From Anaerolineae bacterium (GTDB taxonomy: Bacteria > Chloroflexota > Anaerolineae > UBA4142 > SHND01): a stretch of 49,477 bases of DNA. The notes beneath the pieces were generated by a model. It had not been told where the DNA came from. It was given only the letters and a program-made list of their open reading frames with translations, and did not search any database. Shown here in pieces: positions 32,195 through 41,802 of the stretch; the stretch's first letter is position 1; the number at the start of each line of letters is the position of its first letter. The position numbers were made by a program, and so were the translations under genes. The stretch is taken from assembly GCA_022072245.1 (NCBI GenBank), contig JAJVIA010000066.1, forward strand, positions 1-49,477, in the 5' to 3' direction.

Positions 32195-33385
32195 ATGGCA
32201 CACCACCAAATCCTCACCAATGGTAAGATTGACATACACTCCTTCGCGGATCGAATGAAGACCTACGAAGAGAGACTCCGACACCACTCCGCAATCACGG
32301 AAACGAACAAGAAACTCATCTTCGACTTCTTACGGGACTGTGAATTGGGGAAGACCGTCCTGCACAGCCAGAAAAAGCAGATCGGTATCGCACGCCTGCT
32401 CAAGTACATTCAAACCCTCACTCAACTTGCAGGATGGATCCAAACCGACTTCGATAAAATCACCCAGGCCGAAATGGAAACACTCGTCCTCGCCATTGAA
32501 AAAGACCGGCACACACGAAAAGACGGAAAACCCTTTACACCATCAGTCAAAAGAGACTTCAAAGTTGTCCTTCGAAAATTCTACAAATGGCTCCTTGGCG
32601 ACAACCAAATCTACCCACCCATCGTGCGCTGGATCGACACACGCGACGTTATTCCAGAAATCCCATGTCTACGACGAGAACAGGTCGAACAACTCAGCGA
32701 ACTCGCCACCAATCCACGAGATCGCGCAATCATCTGGACCCTCTTCGACTCCGGAGCACGCGCCGAAGAATTCCTCAACATCCGATTCCGCCACCTCGAA
32801 AAAGTCCAGGGTGAAGGAAAAGAAGAGATCTACCGTATCCGAATCGAATACTCCAAAACCAAACCCCGCTCCATCCTCCTCCCCATCTCATCATCCTACA
32901 TCAACCTCCACCTCCGCCACTCCAAAGACAGCGCCCCCGACCAACAAGTCTTTCCAGTCACCTACGGTAACCTTGCCAAAATACTCCGCGAACTTGGCAA
33001 GAAAGTCCTCAAACGAAGGGTCAACCCACACCTCTTCCGGCACAGCAGCGCCACCTACTACGCCACCCGCCTCTCCCGGGCTTCGTTCTGCAACCGGTTT
33101 GGCTGGAGCTACCGATCCAACATGGCCGACCGCTACATCGACCGCGAAGCGCTCACCGACCAGGAATCTGTACGCGCAGTCCGCGAAGACTCCATGGAAA
33201 CTCTCAAGCGAGAAAACCACGCCCTCAAGGAGGATCTCGCCCAAGTACGCAATCAACTCGACCACATACACCAGATGATGAACACACTAACAGCCGACCC
33301 CAAGGTGACTCAGGCCCTCACCGAGCAAATCCGGAAAACAGGACAAGGCCAACGACTCAAAGAACTCCATGCCAACATGTCCTGA
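32195..33385 (+). CDS. tyrosine recombinase, archaeal-looking
   Basis: A 396-aa XerC/D-like recombinase. The N-terminal SAM-like domain is at 15-135. Catalytic residues are R189 in FDSGARAEEFLNIRF, K221/K223, H279 and R282 in HLFRHSSATYYA, W304 in RFGWSYRSNM and nucleophile Y314 in RYIDR. The RFGW...YIDR ending is the form I associate with archaeal recombinases. A coiled-coil tail (330-372) follows. The gene's last codons share 22 bases with the end of the truncated gene 240 bases downstream. It is unrelated in detail to the integrase at 164-1441. It may mobilise the cassette to its right. Confidence 0.88.
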   Translation: MAHHQILTNGKIDIHSFADRMKTYEERLRHHSAITETNKKLIFDFLRDCELGKTVLHSQKKQIGIARLLKYIQTLTQLAGWIQTDFDKITQAEMETLVLAIEKDRHTRKDGKPFTPSVKRDFKVVLRKFYKWLLGDNQIYPPIVRWIDTRDVIPEIPCLRREQVEQLSELATNPRDRAIIWTLFDSGARAEEFLNIRFRHLEKVQGEGKEEIYRIRIEYSKTKPRSILLPISSSYINLHLRHSKDSAPDQQVFPVTYGNLAKILRELGKKVLKRRVNPHLFRHSSATYYATRLSRASFCNRFGWSYRSNMADRYIDREALTDQESVRAVREDSMETLKRENHALKEDLAQVRNQLDHIHQMMNTLTADPKVTQALTEQIRKTGQGQRLKELHANMS

Positions 33386-33608
33386 CCAGCGGCACAAAGT
33401 ATTTAAGGCTGTTCATCCTCCCCAGTAGTAACACCACCAAGTGGTGGGATGAACAACCATGAACAACACCTGGATCCTCAACCCCAACTTCGACCTCTTC
33501 GGCTGGACCAGCCCAGTCCAGAAAAACCGCAAAGGCACTTCGCGCATTACCATCAACAAACTTGTAGCCACCGGCCTCGCACTCGAACAAGGCCAACGAC
33601 TCAAAGAA
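33343..33608 (+). repeat. 22-bp perfect direct repeats, 33343-33364 and 33587-33608
   Basis: Identical 22-base copies lie in the last codons of the recombinase gene and in the chimeric end of the truncated gene, 244 bases apart. A related site, ACAAGGCCAANNACTC, is present in the intact gene near 40785. The three sites mark a recombination joint. Confidence 0.8.
33381..33596 (+). repeat. 216-bp direct repeat, left copy
   Basis: Matches 40579-40794 over 216 bases without length change and with few substitutions. It contains a TATA-like TATTTAAG, the palindrome CCACCA-AG-TGGTGG (33434-33447) and the first 46 codons of the small gene. The two copies bracket the giant RCC1-like gene. Confidence 0.9.
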
Positions 33609-33629
33609 GCCCACGCTATTCCCAGTTAG
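33459..33629 (+). pseudogene. truncated chimeric copy of the 78-aa regulator-like gene
   Basis: 56 codons. The first 46 encode the same protein as the gene at 40657 (NNTWILNPNFDLFGWTSP...). After ALEQGQ the sequence switches to RLKEAHAIPS, which mirrors the recombinase C-terminus RLKELHANMS. The promoter, palindrome and ribosome site are intact, so a short product could still be made. This looks like a recombination product between the two genes at the shared bases ACAAGGCCAA. Confidence 0.75.
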
Positions 33630-33719
33630 ATCTATGACTAAGGTGAGATGTGTCATACACACAATCGACCAACAAATAGGCTGGACAGGTCGGAATGAGT
33701 GATGCCCGTTCTCCTTCAG

Positions 33720-36700
33720 TCAGTCCCCTCGTAACCAATTGTCCACACCACTCATTATCTCGGTTGGAGTGGGTGTAGGTTCAGGAGTCATCGTCTGAGT
33801 AGGAGTTGGTGACGGTAACGGGAAATACAAAACGCTTATATCCGAGAGAACACCTTGATTGATTTTAACGACACGGTTGATGGGAGTGCGCCAACTAGTA
33901 ACCCCTGTGAAGTCGATGGTGTGGTTTCCCACGGGAACTCCAGTTTCAAGAGAGGTACTCGGCCTCCAGACATAAGTCCCCTGACGATGCCACTTCGCTC
34001 CCGCCGCCGCCACATCGGCAGGTTGCAGAGTTACCCGCAGCATTCCTGTCTGAACCAGCGAAATGCAGTGGGAGGCCCCCAGGTCTATCCGTAGATAACC
34101 CTCGTTGGGGGTGGGTCCTGATTCAAGCCCCATCATTCTCCCCCCCCACGGGACTATCACTCCGTTGCTTCTAAGCCCAACACCGCTGCTTCCTCCCGCA
34201 GAGATCAGGGTAAATGCTGAATTGGGAGAGGGGACTGTACACTGCGATGAGGTGTTAGCCCCCCAACCCACAACCGAACCATTGGGTTTGATAGCAAGGC
34301 TATGCTCCTTCCCAGCTGCGATGGCAACAAATCCAGTATTGGGTAAAGGGACAACTGATTGTCCTTTATCATTGAGTCCCCAGGCTACAATCGAACCATC
34401 CATTTTGAGTCCCAGACTATGACTCCCTCCTGCCGCTACAGCGATAAAATTCTCATTCGGTAACGGGACACTAATTTGGCCTTTATCGTTGAGACCCCAT
34501 CCCACAATGGTCCCATTCGATTTCAATCCCAAGCTATGGTAACCGCCAGCCGCAAGCTCCACGAAATCCGTATTCGGGGCTGGAACCACGGACTGTCCAT
34601 AATGACCGGTTCCCGATTGTCCGGCTTTCCCGGCGCCCCAAGCAGCAATTGAGCCATCGACACGTAAACCGAGGCTGTGCACATCACCCGCCGACACCTT
34701 CACAAAGCCCGTGCTGGGTAAGGGTATGTCACATTGTCCACTGGTATTCGATCCCCATGCCATCAGCGTACCATTGGACTTGAGAGCCAGGTTATGCCTG
34801 ATTCCCGCTGACACTTCAACAAAATCCTCGTTGGGAACCGGTGTAGCGGTTACATTGTACATGGGACTTCCCCAGACCGCGATCGAACAGGGCGGGTAAT
34901 ACTTACGTGACCCGGTATACGTCATTCCACTCTGAATAGTCACCGCTTGCATAAGCGGAGTGATCCATCCATCAATAGGCTTGTATTCAATCCACCGTAA
35001 TCCCGCGGAGACTCCCGTTTCAGTTTCCCCACTATTCCTCCAGGTCGTGGTTCCCACACGTCTCCATTTCGCGCCGGCTGAGACTGCCTCCTCGGGAAGG
35101 AGGGTGACCTGCAACGAGCCAGTGGGCGATGAGATGTATGTTCCGGTAATTGAAGTTAATAGGTTGGCCGTAATGGATACGGAACGAGTCCCTGGACAGA
35201 TCCAGCTCGCTAAGTTCGAGATATCTCTGAACTCAATCGTGTGAGTACCGAGCCAAAGCCTTTCAGAAGCTGACTGAGTATGCCAGACAGCGGTACCCTT
35301 CAACCGCCAAGCCGCTCCCAGAACAACTGCCTCGGGAGGTGAGAGGTTCACCTGCAATGATCCTGTACGTTGAAGTCCCGCGCTATGTTTGCTGCCAGAT
35401 GCCAATCCTACAAAGCCTGTATTTGGCTCTTTGACATTCCTCTGTCCATAGTAATTGTCTCCCCACACGCGGATGGTTCCATCGGCCTTGAGCCCCATGC
35501 TATTAACAAAGCCTGCATCAATTGCCATAAAACCTGAATTAGGAGAGGGAACTGTATTCTGGCCGGAGGCATTTGATCCCCATGCGACAATCGATCCATC
35601 GGTCTTAAGACCAAGACTGTGCGAATATCCAGCCGTCACCGCGGCAAAAGAGTCATTCGGCCAGGGGACATCGCATTGGTGCTCCTGGTTGCTCCCCCAG
35701 GCGGTAATCGATCCATCGGATCGAAGGCCTAAACTATGATAGCCGCCAGCGGCGACCGAGATGAATCCCGAATTGGGTGAAGGGACAATAATCTGCTCAA
35801 ACTCCTGTCCCCATGGGTTGTTATAACGCCCTGCTCCCCACCCGATAATGCTGCCATCCACTTTCAGCCCTAGACTATGGCTCCCCCCGGCTGAGATAGA
35901 AACGAAACCAGAGTTAGGTGAGGGAATCGAAGCCTGACCGTATTGATTATCTCCCCAACCAATCACCGATCCATTGCTTTTGAGGCCGAGGTTGTGGTGA
36001 TTTCCAGCCGAGATAGCGACGAATCCAGTGTTCGGAGACGGGATGTTGGCAAGGCTATATTGGGAATCACCCCACACAAGAGCGGTACCATCCGTTTTCA
36101 ATGCCAACAAGTGGGAAAGTCCGGCGTCCACATCCACAAAACCTGTCTTCACAGCGGGAGGACTTACCTTGAAGCTCAGGCCGGTTCCCCATGACTGAAC
36201 ACTGCAATTGTTCTCATACAAGACCTGACCCTCTGTGATCTGACCCTCTTCGATGAGTACCTGGGAAAAGGGCGTCCTGACCCAGCCAGGAATCTGACGG
36301 TACTCAACCATCCTGGGCCCCACCGAAATGCCAGTTTCAATCTCACCGCTATTCCGCCATGTGGCTGATCCCACCCGCCGCCACTGCGCACCTGCAGTAT
36401 TAGCTTCCGGCGGTTCGATAGTCACCCTCAATGAACCAGTAACGAGAGGCGTATATGTCGCCGAAACGATTAGTATCTGATTGGGACCGAGAGTGACGAG
36501 TAATTCGGATGGTTTCTTCCAGTTCGAGCGGTTTGAGATGTCCATGAAGCCAACTTGATACGATCCCAGAACCACCTCATCTTCGATTTCATCGGATCCT
36601 CTCCAGGGAGAAGTGTTGACACGCGCCCATTTGGCCCCAGCCGCAACTGCTTCTGGAGGGTGAAGATCGACTCGGAGAGAGCTGGTTTGTTGCAGACCTA

Positions 36701-39700
36701 AGCCTGCTTGGAATCTCGCTCCAGAGATTCCAGTATAGGCTCTGTTTGGTTTGTAAGAATTGATGTACTGCGAACCATTTCCCCATGCAATCACACTGCC
36801 ATCGGACTTTAGAGCCACGCTATATTCATCGCCAGCCGCAATCGCTTTGAAACCTGTATTGGGTGAGGGAACATTGCATTGGTGGTTATCATTCTGTCCC
36901 CATGCAAGGATGGATCCATCCGATTTCAAGGCCAGGCTGTGGCTCAGTCCCGCGGCAACTGAAACGAATCCTTCATTAGGAACAGGGTTAGTACACTGTC
37001 CATTCACATTCAACCCCCAACATCTGATCGTTCCATCCTCTTTGAGACCGAGGCTATGAAGCCCCCCCGCCGCGATTGCCAGGAAATCTTCATTGGGATA
37101 AGGAACACTTCTTTGGGAGTGTTCATTAGAACCCCATGCCGTTATCGAACCGTCGGAACGTAGGGCGAGATTGTGATACCATCCCGGCGAGATAGCTGTG
37201 AAACCAATATTGGGAGGAGGTGGAGGGTTCCCTTCTCCATAATAACCCCCTCCCCAGACTACCACTGAGCCATCGGCCTTAAGGGCGAGGCCACGGGCAT
37301 AACCTCCTGCAATTGCGACAAAATTCTCATTGGGTGGAGGGATATTACATTGTCCATCACCATTGGCGCCCCAAGCCGCGATGGTCCCGTCAGCTTTGAG
37401 AGCTAAACCAAAGAGGAAACACCCAGCAACCGAAACAAATCCACTATTAGTCGCAGGCAGCGGGATCTGTCCAGAATAGGGTTGCCACTCTGCAATCGAA
37501 CCCATACCTCCATACTCACCCGTAGCTCCGCTCGTATTTCCGCCATAGACCTTGATACTCCAGAGGGGCGGACTGACCCAGCCAGTGACACGCTTGTATT
37601 CCAACCAGTGAAGGCCGATCGAAACACCCGTTTCAGTTTCCCCACTGTGGTGCCACTCCGTGGTTCCCTTTCGGCGCCATTGTGCCCCCTCGGCAACAAC
37701 GTGTTCAGGCTCAATAACTACTCGTAACGACCCGGTAGAGACTGGGGTATAAACACCATGCAAATGTTGTATCTGATCCTCTTGAATGACCACTGTCTGT
37801 GTAGCGGGTTCTGTGTAGTTTGCGGTTGTAGCGATATCCTTGAATTCGACTGTATATTGTCCCACAGGAATATCGGTCTCGATCTCGCCATTCGACTTCC
37901 ATTCCAGCGTGCCGACCCTTCTCCATCCCGCGCCAGCCTCAATGGCTTCAGAAGGCTCAAGGGTAACTTGCAGAGATCCGACGCGTGCCAACCCCAGAGA
38001 GTGGTAGTAACCCGCTGAGATGGTGAGAAGTCCGCCGATTCCAGTTGGAGCTTTACATTGGCCATAATCCGGATTGCAGCAATTACAACCTGATATTGAC
38101 AGCGTCCCATCTGACCGCAGTCCCATGCTGTGAAAACGTCCTGCCGAAACCTCTACAAATCCACTATAAGGTGGATTCACCTGACACTGGCCGTAATTAC
38201 GGCAATATCCACAACCCCATGGCAATAAAGAGGTATCTCCCCGGATCAGAAGGTTGTGGTACCAGCCGCAGTCAATGGCCAGGTTGTCCGTATTGGGAAG
38301 GGGAATGGCCGGGTCATCCGAGTCCATGTTTCCCCAGACCACCACCGAGCCGTCATATTTGAGAGCGGCGCTGTGGGTATACCCCGCCGCTAAAGCGACA
38401 AAACCCCAGTTCTCATCGGGTGCCTCTCCCTGGGTGTCAAAACCCCAAGCGACGATAGAACCATCTTCTTTAAGAGCCAGGGTGTGCGCACCTCCCGCCG
38501 AAATAGCGGTAAAACCGGAGTTGGGGGAAGGCACATCGCACTGATGAGATATATTCTGCCCCCAAGTGGCGATCGACCCATCGGCTCGCAAGGCCACGCT
38601 GTGATACCCACCAGCTGAAACTGAAACAAAACCGGTACTCGGAACTGGAATGTTACACTGTCCGAACTCATTGGACCCCCAAGCTTCAAGGGAGCCATCC
38701 GAACGCAAAGCGAGGTTATGCTCACCCCCGGCATCAATATCCACGAAATCAGCATTCGGCTCCGGAACCACACATTCTTGGCTGCGGTTCGACCCCCAAG
38801 ACAGAATCGCCCCGGGGAGTTCATATCGAGCTTCGATCAAACCGGTCTCATTTGCCCTGACTTCTATGAGTTGGTTACGTGGTTTCGCCCATCCTACAGT
38901 GAAACGGAATTCGATCCATCTTCGTCCAACCGGAACATGGGGCTCGATCTCGCCACTATCGTGCCAGGCAGAGGTGCCCATTCGCCGCCACTGTGCTCCC
39001 GATGCAGCTGCCTCCGAGGGCGTAATCGTCACTTGCAGTGAGCCCGTTGGGAGGGCTGTGTAAACTGCATTGATCTGGACCTCTTGATTGGGGAGAACCT
39101 CAACTGTGAGATTCGATGGTTTCTGCCAGCCACCTGAGTATCCAAGATCCTGGAATTCGATCTCCCAGTTACCCGCTGGAATGCTTGATTCGGTGGTGCC
39201 ACCCGCAAGCCACTCATTGGTTCCAACTCGTCTCCACATCGCACCAGCGGAGATCGCTTCCGAGGGAGTGATGTCGAGTTTCAAAGAACCATTTTGCTGG
39301 ACCGCAAGGTTATGCTTGTAGCCCGCGCCAATGGCAACAAATCCCCGATTGGGGAGTGGAACATAGCACTGCTGATCACTGTTCGCTCCCCAGGCCGCGA
39401 TCGATCCATCATTTTTCAGCGCCAGGTTATGAGTCTCACCTCTCGATATCGCCACAAAGCCTGCATTGGAAGGAGGATCCATGACCGGATCCACCGCACC
39501 CTGTCCCCATTCCGCGAATGTATGATCTGACCGTAAAACAAGGCTTCCAAACCCACGTGCAGAAATTCCTATAAAACCAGAATTAGGAAAGGGGACAACA
39601 CATTCACCATAATCATTGTTACCCCAACACAAAAGCGTTCCATCTTGTCTCAGTCCCATGTTGTGATCATGGCCTGCGGCAATCGCTACAAAACCTGTGT

Positions 39701-40415
39701 TCGGCTGTGGAATCTCAAGAGAAGCCGGGTTTCCATTCCCCCACACTACAATGGAACCATCTGATCTGAGTCCGAGACTGCGCCAGAAACTCGCTGCCAC
39801 TGCGATAAATCCGCTATTGGGGGCAGGAGGTAAAGTCTCACCATAATCGTTTGCTCCCCAACCCACAATGGTTCCATCCGCCTTGAGTCCCAAGCTGTAG
39901 TAAGCACCTGCCGCAACCGCTACAAATCCGTTATTCGGTGAGGGAACCGCACACTGACGATATGAATTGTCTCCCCATGCAATGATCGAACCATCCGCTT
40001 TCAGCCCAAGGCTGTGATCCTTTCCTCCTGCAACAGCAACAAAATTCTGGTTGGATTTCGGAACCGATGTTTTACCCAGGAAAGAATCCCCCCACGCAAC
40101 AATCGCCCCTGGTCCTTCGTAAGAAGCACTGGCGTGGAATACCTCGCCGCTTACCATGGTTACCAGGAGGTTGTTGGGAAGAGCCCACCCCACGATGGGC
40201 TTGAAGGAAACGATGTGATTGCCCTCGGGTACATCGCCTTCAATCTCTCCACTACTACGCCACTCCCCGGTCCCCACCCGCCATTGCGCTCCCGCCTGGA
40301 TGGCTTCAGGTGGATCAATCCTGACCTGAACTGAACCTGTACCGAAGGAGTCTTTGACCAACATCAACAACAGACTACTGAGGAAGACATGAAGAAGAGT
40401 ACGAGTGGATCGCAT
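33720..40415 (-). CDS. giant secreted RCC1-like beta-propeller / PEGA-like repeat protein
   Basis: A 2231-aa protein with a signal peptide (TLLHVFLSSLLLMLVKD). It alternates blocks of RCC1-type blades (pattern 'F..IsAG..hSlgLk.DGsi..WG.n..gQ..vP.pN.g') with ten beta-sandwich modules starting GSLQV.i.P.EA, which resemble PEGA domains. The tail is Pro/Thr-rich (SPTPTQTMTPEPTPTPT). ATG 40415 follows GGAGG. A TATAAT-like -10 lies 35 bases upstream at 40450-40455, unlike the TATA-type promoters of the flanking genes. The whole gene lies between the 216-bp direct repeats, so it looks like cassette cargo. Probable surface or secreted binding protein; ligand unknown. Confidence 0.85.
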   Translation of the reverse strand: MRSTRTLLHVFLSSLLLMLVKDSFGTGSVQVRIDPPEAIQAGAQWRVGTGEWRSSGEIEGDVPEGNHIVSFKPIVGWALPNNLLVTMVSGEVFHASASYEGPGAIVAWGDSFLGKTSVPKSNQNFVAVAGGKDHSLGLKADGSIIAWGDNSYRQCAVPSPNNGFVAVAAGAYYSLGLKADGTIVGWGANDYGETLPPAPNSGFIAVAASFWRSLGLRSDGSIVVWGNGNPASLEIPQPNTGFVAIAAGHDHNMGLRQDGTLLCWGNNDYGECVVPFPNSGFIGISARGFGSLVLRSDHTFAEWGQGAVDPVMDPPSNAGFVAISRGETHNLALKNDGSIAAWGANSDQQCYVPLPNRGFVAIGAGYKHNLAVQQNGSLKLDITPSEAISAGAMWRRVGTNEWLAGGTTESSIPAGNWEIEFQDLGYSGGWQKPSNLTVEVLPNQEVQINAVYTALPTGSLQVTITPSEAAASGAQWRRMGTSAWHDSGEIEPHVPVGRRWIEFRFTVGWAKPRNQLIEVRANETGLIEARYELPGAILSWGSNRSQECVVPEPNADFVDIDAGGEHNLALRSDGSLEAWGSNEFGQCNIPVPSTGFVSVSAGGYHSVALRADGSIATWGQNISHQCDVPSPNSGFTAISAGGAHTLALKEDGSIVAWGFDTQGEAPDENWGFVALAAGYTHSAALKYDGSVVVWGNMDSDDPAIPLPNTDNLAIDCGWYHNLLIRGDTSLLPWGCGYCRNYGQCQVNPPYSGFVEVSAGRFHSMGLRSDGTLSISGCNCCNPDYGQCKAPTGIGGLLTISAGYYHSLGLARVGSLQVTLEPSEAIEAGAGWRRVGTLEWKSNGEIETDIPVGQYTVEFKDIATTANYTEPATQTVVIQEDQIQHLHGVYTPVSTGSLRVVIEPEHVVAEGAQWRRKGTTEWHHSGETETGVSIGLHWLEYKRVTGWVSPPLWSIKVYGGNTSGATGEYGGMGSIAEWQPYSGQIPLPATNSGFVSVAGCFLFGLALKADGTIAAWGANGDGQCNIPPPNENFVAIAGGYARGLALKADGSVVVWGGGYYGEGNPPPPPNIGFTAISPGWYHNLALRSDGSITAWGSNEHSQRSVPYPNEDFLAIAAGGLHSLGLKEDGTIRCWGLNVNGQCTNPVPNEGFVSVAAGLSHSLALKSDGSILAWGQNDNHQCNVPSPNTGFKAIAAGDEYSVALKSDGSVIAWGNGSQYINSYKPNRAYTGISGARFQAGLGLQQTSSLRVDLHPPEAVAAGAKWARVNTSPWRGSDEIEDEVVLGSYQVGFMDISNRSNWKKPSELLVTLGPNQILIVSATYTPLVTGSLRVTIEPPEANTAGAQWRRVGSATWRNSGEIETGISVGPRMVEYRQIPGWVRTPFSQVLIEEGQITEGQVLYENNCSVQSWGTGLSFKVSPPAVKTGFVDVDAGLSHLLALKTDGTALVWGDSQYSLANIPSPNTGFVAISAGNHHNLGLKSNGSVIGWGDNQYGQASIPSPNSGFVSISAGGSHSLGLKVDGSIIGWGAGRYNNPWGQEFEQIIVPSPNSGFISVAAGGYHSLGLRSDGSITAWGSNQEHQCDVPWPNDSFAAVTAGYSHSLGLKTDGSIVAWGSNASGQNTVPSPNSGFMAIDAGFVNSMGLKADGTIRVWGDNYYGQRNVKEPNTGFVGLASGSKHSAGLQRTGSLQVNLSPPEAVVLGAAWRLKGTAVWHTQSASERLWLGTHTIEFRDISNLASWICPGTRSVSITANLLTSITGTYISSPTGSLQVTLLPEEAVSAGAKWRRVGTTTWRNSGETETGVSAGLRWIEYKPIDGWITPLMQAVTIQSGMTYTGSRKYYPPCSIAVWGSPMYNVTATPVPNEDFVEVSAGIRHNLALKSNGTLMAWGSNTSGQCDIPLPSTGFVKVSAGDVHSLGLRVDGSIAAWGAGKAGQSGTGHYGQSVVPAPNTDFVELAAGGYHSLGLKSNGTIVGWGLNDKGQISVPLPNENFIAVAAGGSHSLGLKMDGSIVAWGLNDKGQSVVPLPNTGFVAIAAGKEHSLAIKPNGSVVGWGANTSSQCTVPSPNSAFTLISAGGSSGVGLRSNGVIVPWGGRMMGLESGPTPNEGYLRIDLGASHCISLVQTGMLRVTLQPADVAAAGAKWHRQGTYVWRPSTSLETGVPVGNHTIDFTGVTSWRTPINRVVKINQGVLSDISVLYFPLPSPTPTQTMTPEPTPTPTEIMSGVDNWLRGD

Positions 40416-40578
40416 GGACACCCCTCCGCTAACAAAGAAAGGCAGTTACATTATAAAGGATATTGAATTCTTAGATGGATGACAAGACATTGCAATCCAT
40501 TCGGAAGATCCCAGTCAGTGATAAGGCGATTTCTATAAAGGGGGGGGTTCTGAAAAGACTCAATCCAATGACCTACCT

Positions 40579-40794
40579 CCTGACCAGCGGCACAAAACTT
40601 ATAAACTTGTTTATCCTTCCCAGTGGTAACACCACCAATTGGTGGGATGAACCACCATGAACAACACCTGGATCCTCAACCCCAACTTCGACCTCTTCGG
40701 CTGGACCAGCCCAGTCCAGAAAAACCGCAAAGGCACATCACGTATCACCATCAACAAACTTGTAGCCACCGGCCTTGCCCTCGAACAAGGCCAA
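40579..40794 (+). repeat. 216-bp direct repeat, right copy
   Basis: Partner of 33381-33596. It carries the promoter and the first 46 codons of the intact 78-aa gene. Confidence 0.9.
40598..40645 (+). promoter_or_regulatory. TATA-type promoter with palindromic operator
   Basis: CTTATAAAC at about 40598-40606 resembles an archaeal TATA box. The perfect 14-base palindrome CCACCAATTGGTGG (40632-40645) begins about 30 bases downstream, over the predicted start of transcription. GGTGGGATGA then serves as ribosome site for ATG 40657. In the left copy the two centre bases differ but the arms are unchanged, which suggests the palindrome is functional, perhaps autoregulatory. Confidence 0.55.
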
Positions 40795-40893
40795 AAACTC
40801 TGCTGCTACGCCGCCAAAGACCCAGACGGAAGACCCATCATGGTCACTTACCTCGACGGCAAACCCCGCAAGAGCGAGGTGATCCCACAATGA
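40657..40893 (+). CDS. small AbrB/SpoVT-like protein (tentative), 78 aa
   Basis: Contains RITINKLVATGLALEQGQKL followed by a beta stretch (PIMVTYLDGKPRKSEV), similar in outline to swapped-hairpin AbrB DNA-binding proteins ('RitIpk.lr..L.l..Gd.v'). It has a palindromic site in its own promoter and overlaps the next gene by four bases (ATGA), so an autoregulator of a two-gene unit is a sensible guess. A 5' fragment of it is duplicated at 33459. Confidence 0.6.
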   Translation: MNNTWILNPNFDLFGWTSPVQKNRKGTSRITINKLVATGLALEQGQKLCCYAAKDPDGRPIMVTYLDGKPRKSEVIPQ

Positions 40894-41417
40894 ACCACCA
40901 AGACCACTACCACTACAAACTCACTCGCGGAACAGTCTATACAGTCCAACCCATGGAATGGCGGCGATTGGACGACACACCCGCAGGACCACCCAGCCTC
41001 CTCGAAACACTCACTGGTCAAGCGGCATTACCCACCACCTTCTCAACCAACCCCACTGAAGTAGACACCTTCTTCAATGACCAACTAAGCCAGGACCGCT
41101 TCGGACTCGACCTACTCACCTGCCAACTCACCGAACGAGAAAACATCAAGGGACGGCACCTCGAGGAGATCGAGGAAAGCATCGCCTACTGCAAAGGCCA
41201 AATCATGCACCTCTGGACCTTCTACCCCGGAACCAACCGAGGCATCGACCAACGCAGACTCACCTTCAGCCGCCAAATCCAAGAACTCGAACACCAACAA
41301 CGCCAAGAAGAAACCCAAGCCTGGAAAGACCAAGCCATGCTCCTCTCCGACTTCCTCGAAAAATGGGACAAGTACAAAGGAGACCTCTGGACCTACTCCT
41401 TCTTCAACCAGAAATAG
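40890..41417 (+). CDS. hypothetical helical protein, 175 aa
   Basis: Starts at the ATGA overlap with the preceding gene. The N-terminal 70 residues have mixed structure; from about 75 to the end it is helical and Gln/Glu-rich (RRLTFSRQIQELEHQQRQEE). No family recognised. It is probably the partner of the AbrB-like protein. Its end overlaps the convergent winged-helix gene by 14 bases. Confidence 0.68.
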   Translation: MNHQDHYHYKLTRGTVYTVQPMEWRRLDDTPAGPPSLLETLTGQAALPTTFSTNPTEVDTFFNDQLSQDRFGLDLLTCQLTERENIKGRHLEEIEESIAYCKGQIMHLWTFYPGTNRGIDQRRLTFSRQIQELEHQQRQEETQAWKDQAMLLSDFLEKWDKYKGDLWTYSFFNQK

Positions 41418-41685
41418 GCACGCTGGATTTAAGGAGTCGGCGCACTTCCAAGAAATGAAAGAGAAGTTGATTGCCCGATGCAGTCAGCACCAACCGGTTG
41501 ATCCCGCCCGACCGTTTTACCTCAATGAAGCCCTGATTTCGTAATGCTTTCAGGACTTCCCGGACGTAACTCGAAGCCGAACCCGACTCACGAAAAACAC
41601 GCTGAAAATAGCGCTGGTGGGGCTCCAGCCGATCCAAAGCCAGTAAGACCTCAGTCCATCTCGGGAGGAACAAACTCGCGCTCAT
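41404..41685 (-). CDS. winged-helix DNA-binding protein, 93 aa
   Basis: Compact winged helix: LLALDRLEPHQRYFQRVFRE, recognition-type helix SASSYVREVLKALRNQGFIEV, then a wing (KRSGGINRLVLTASG). It resembles small archaeal MarR/ArsR-like regulators. ATG 41685 has GGGGTGAG upstream; the GTG at 41694 is less likely. It may regulate the neighbouring small genes. Confidence 0.72.
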   Translation of the reverse strand: MSASLFLPRWTEVLLALDRLEPHQRYFQRVFRESGSASSYVREVLKALRNQGFIEVKRSGGINRLVLTASGNQLLFHFLEVRRLLKSSVPISG

Positions 41686-41802
41686 GCTTCTCACCCCGGC
41701 GCAACAACCATTCCCTGTGGATTCTCTCTTCCAGAACTTCTACCTCGTAGAAATTTCTGTCCATTGGACCTGAAATACCAGTGATCCATGAAAGTCTCGG
41801 TC

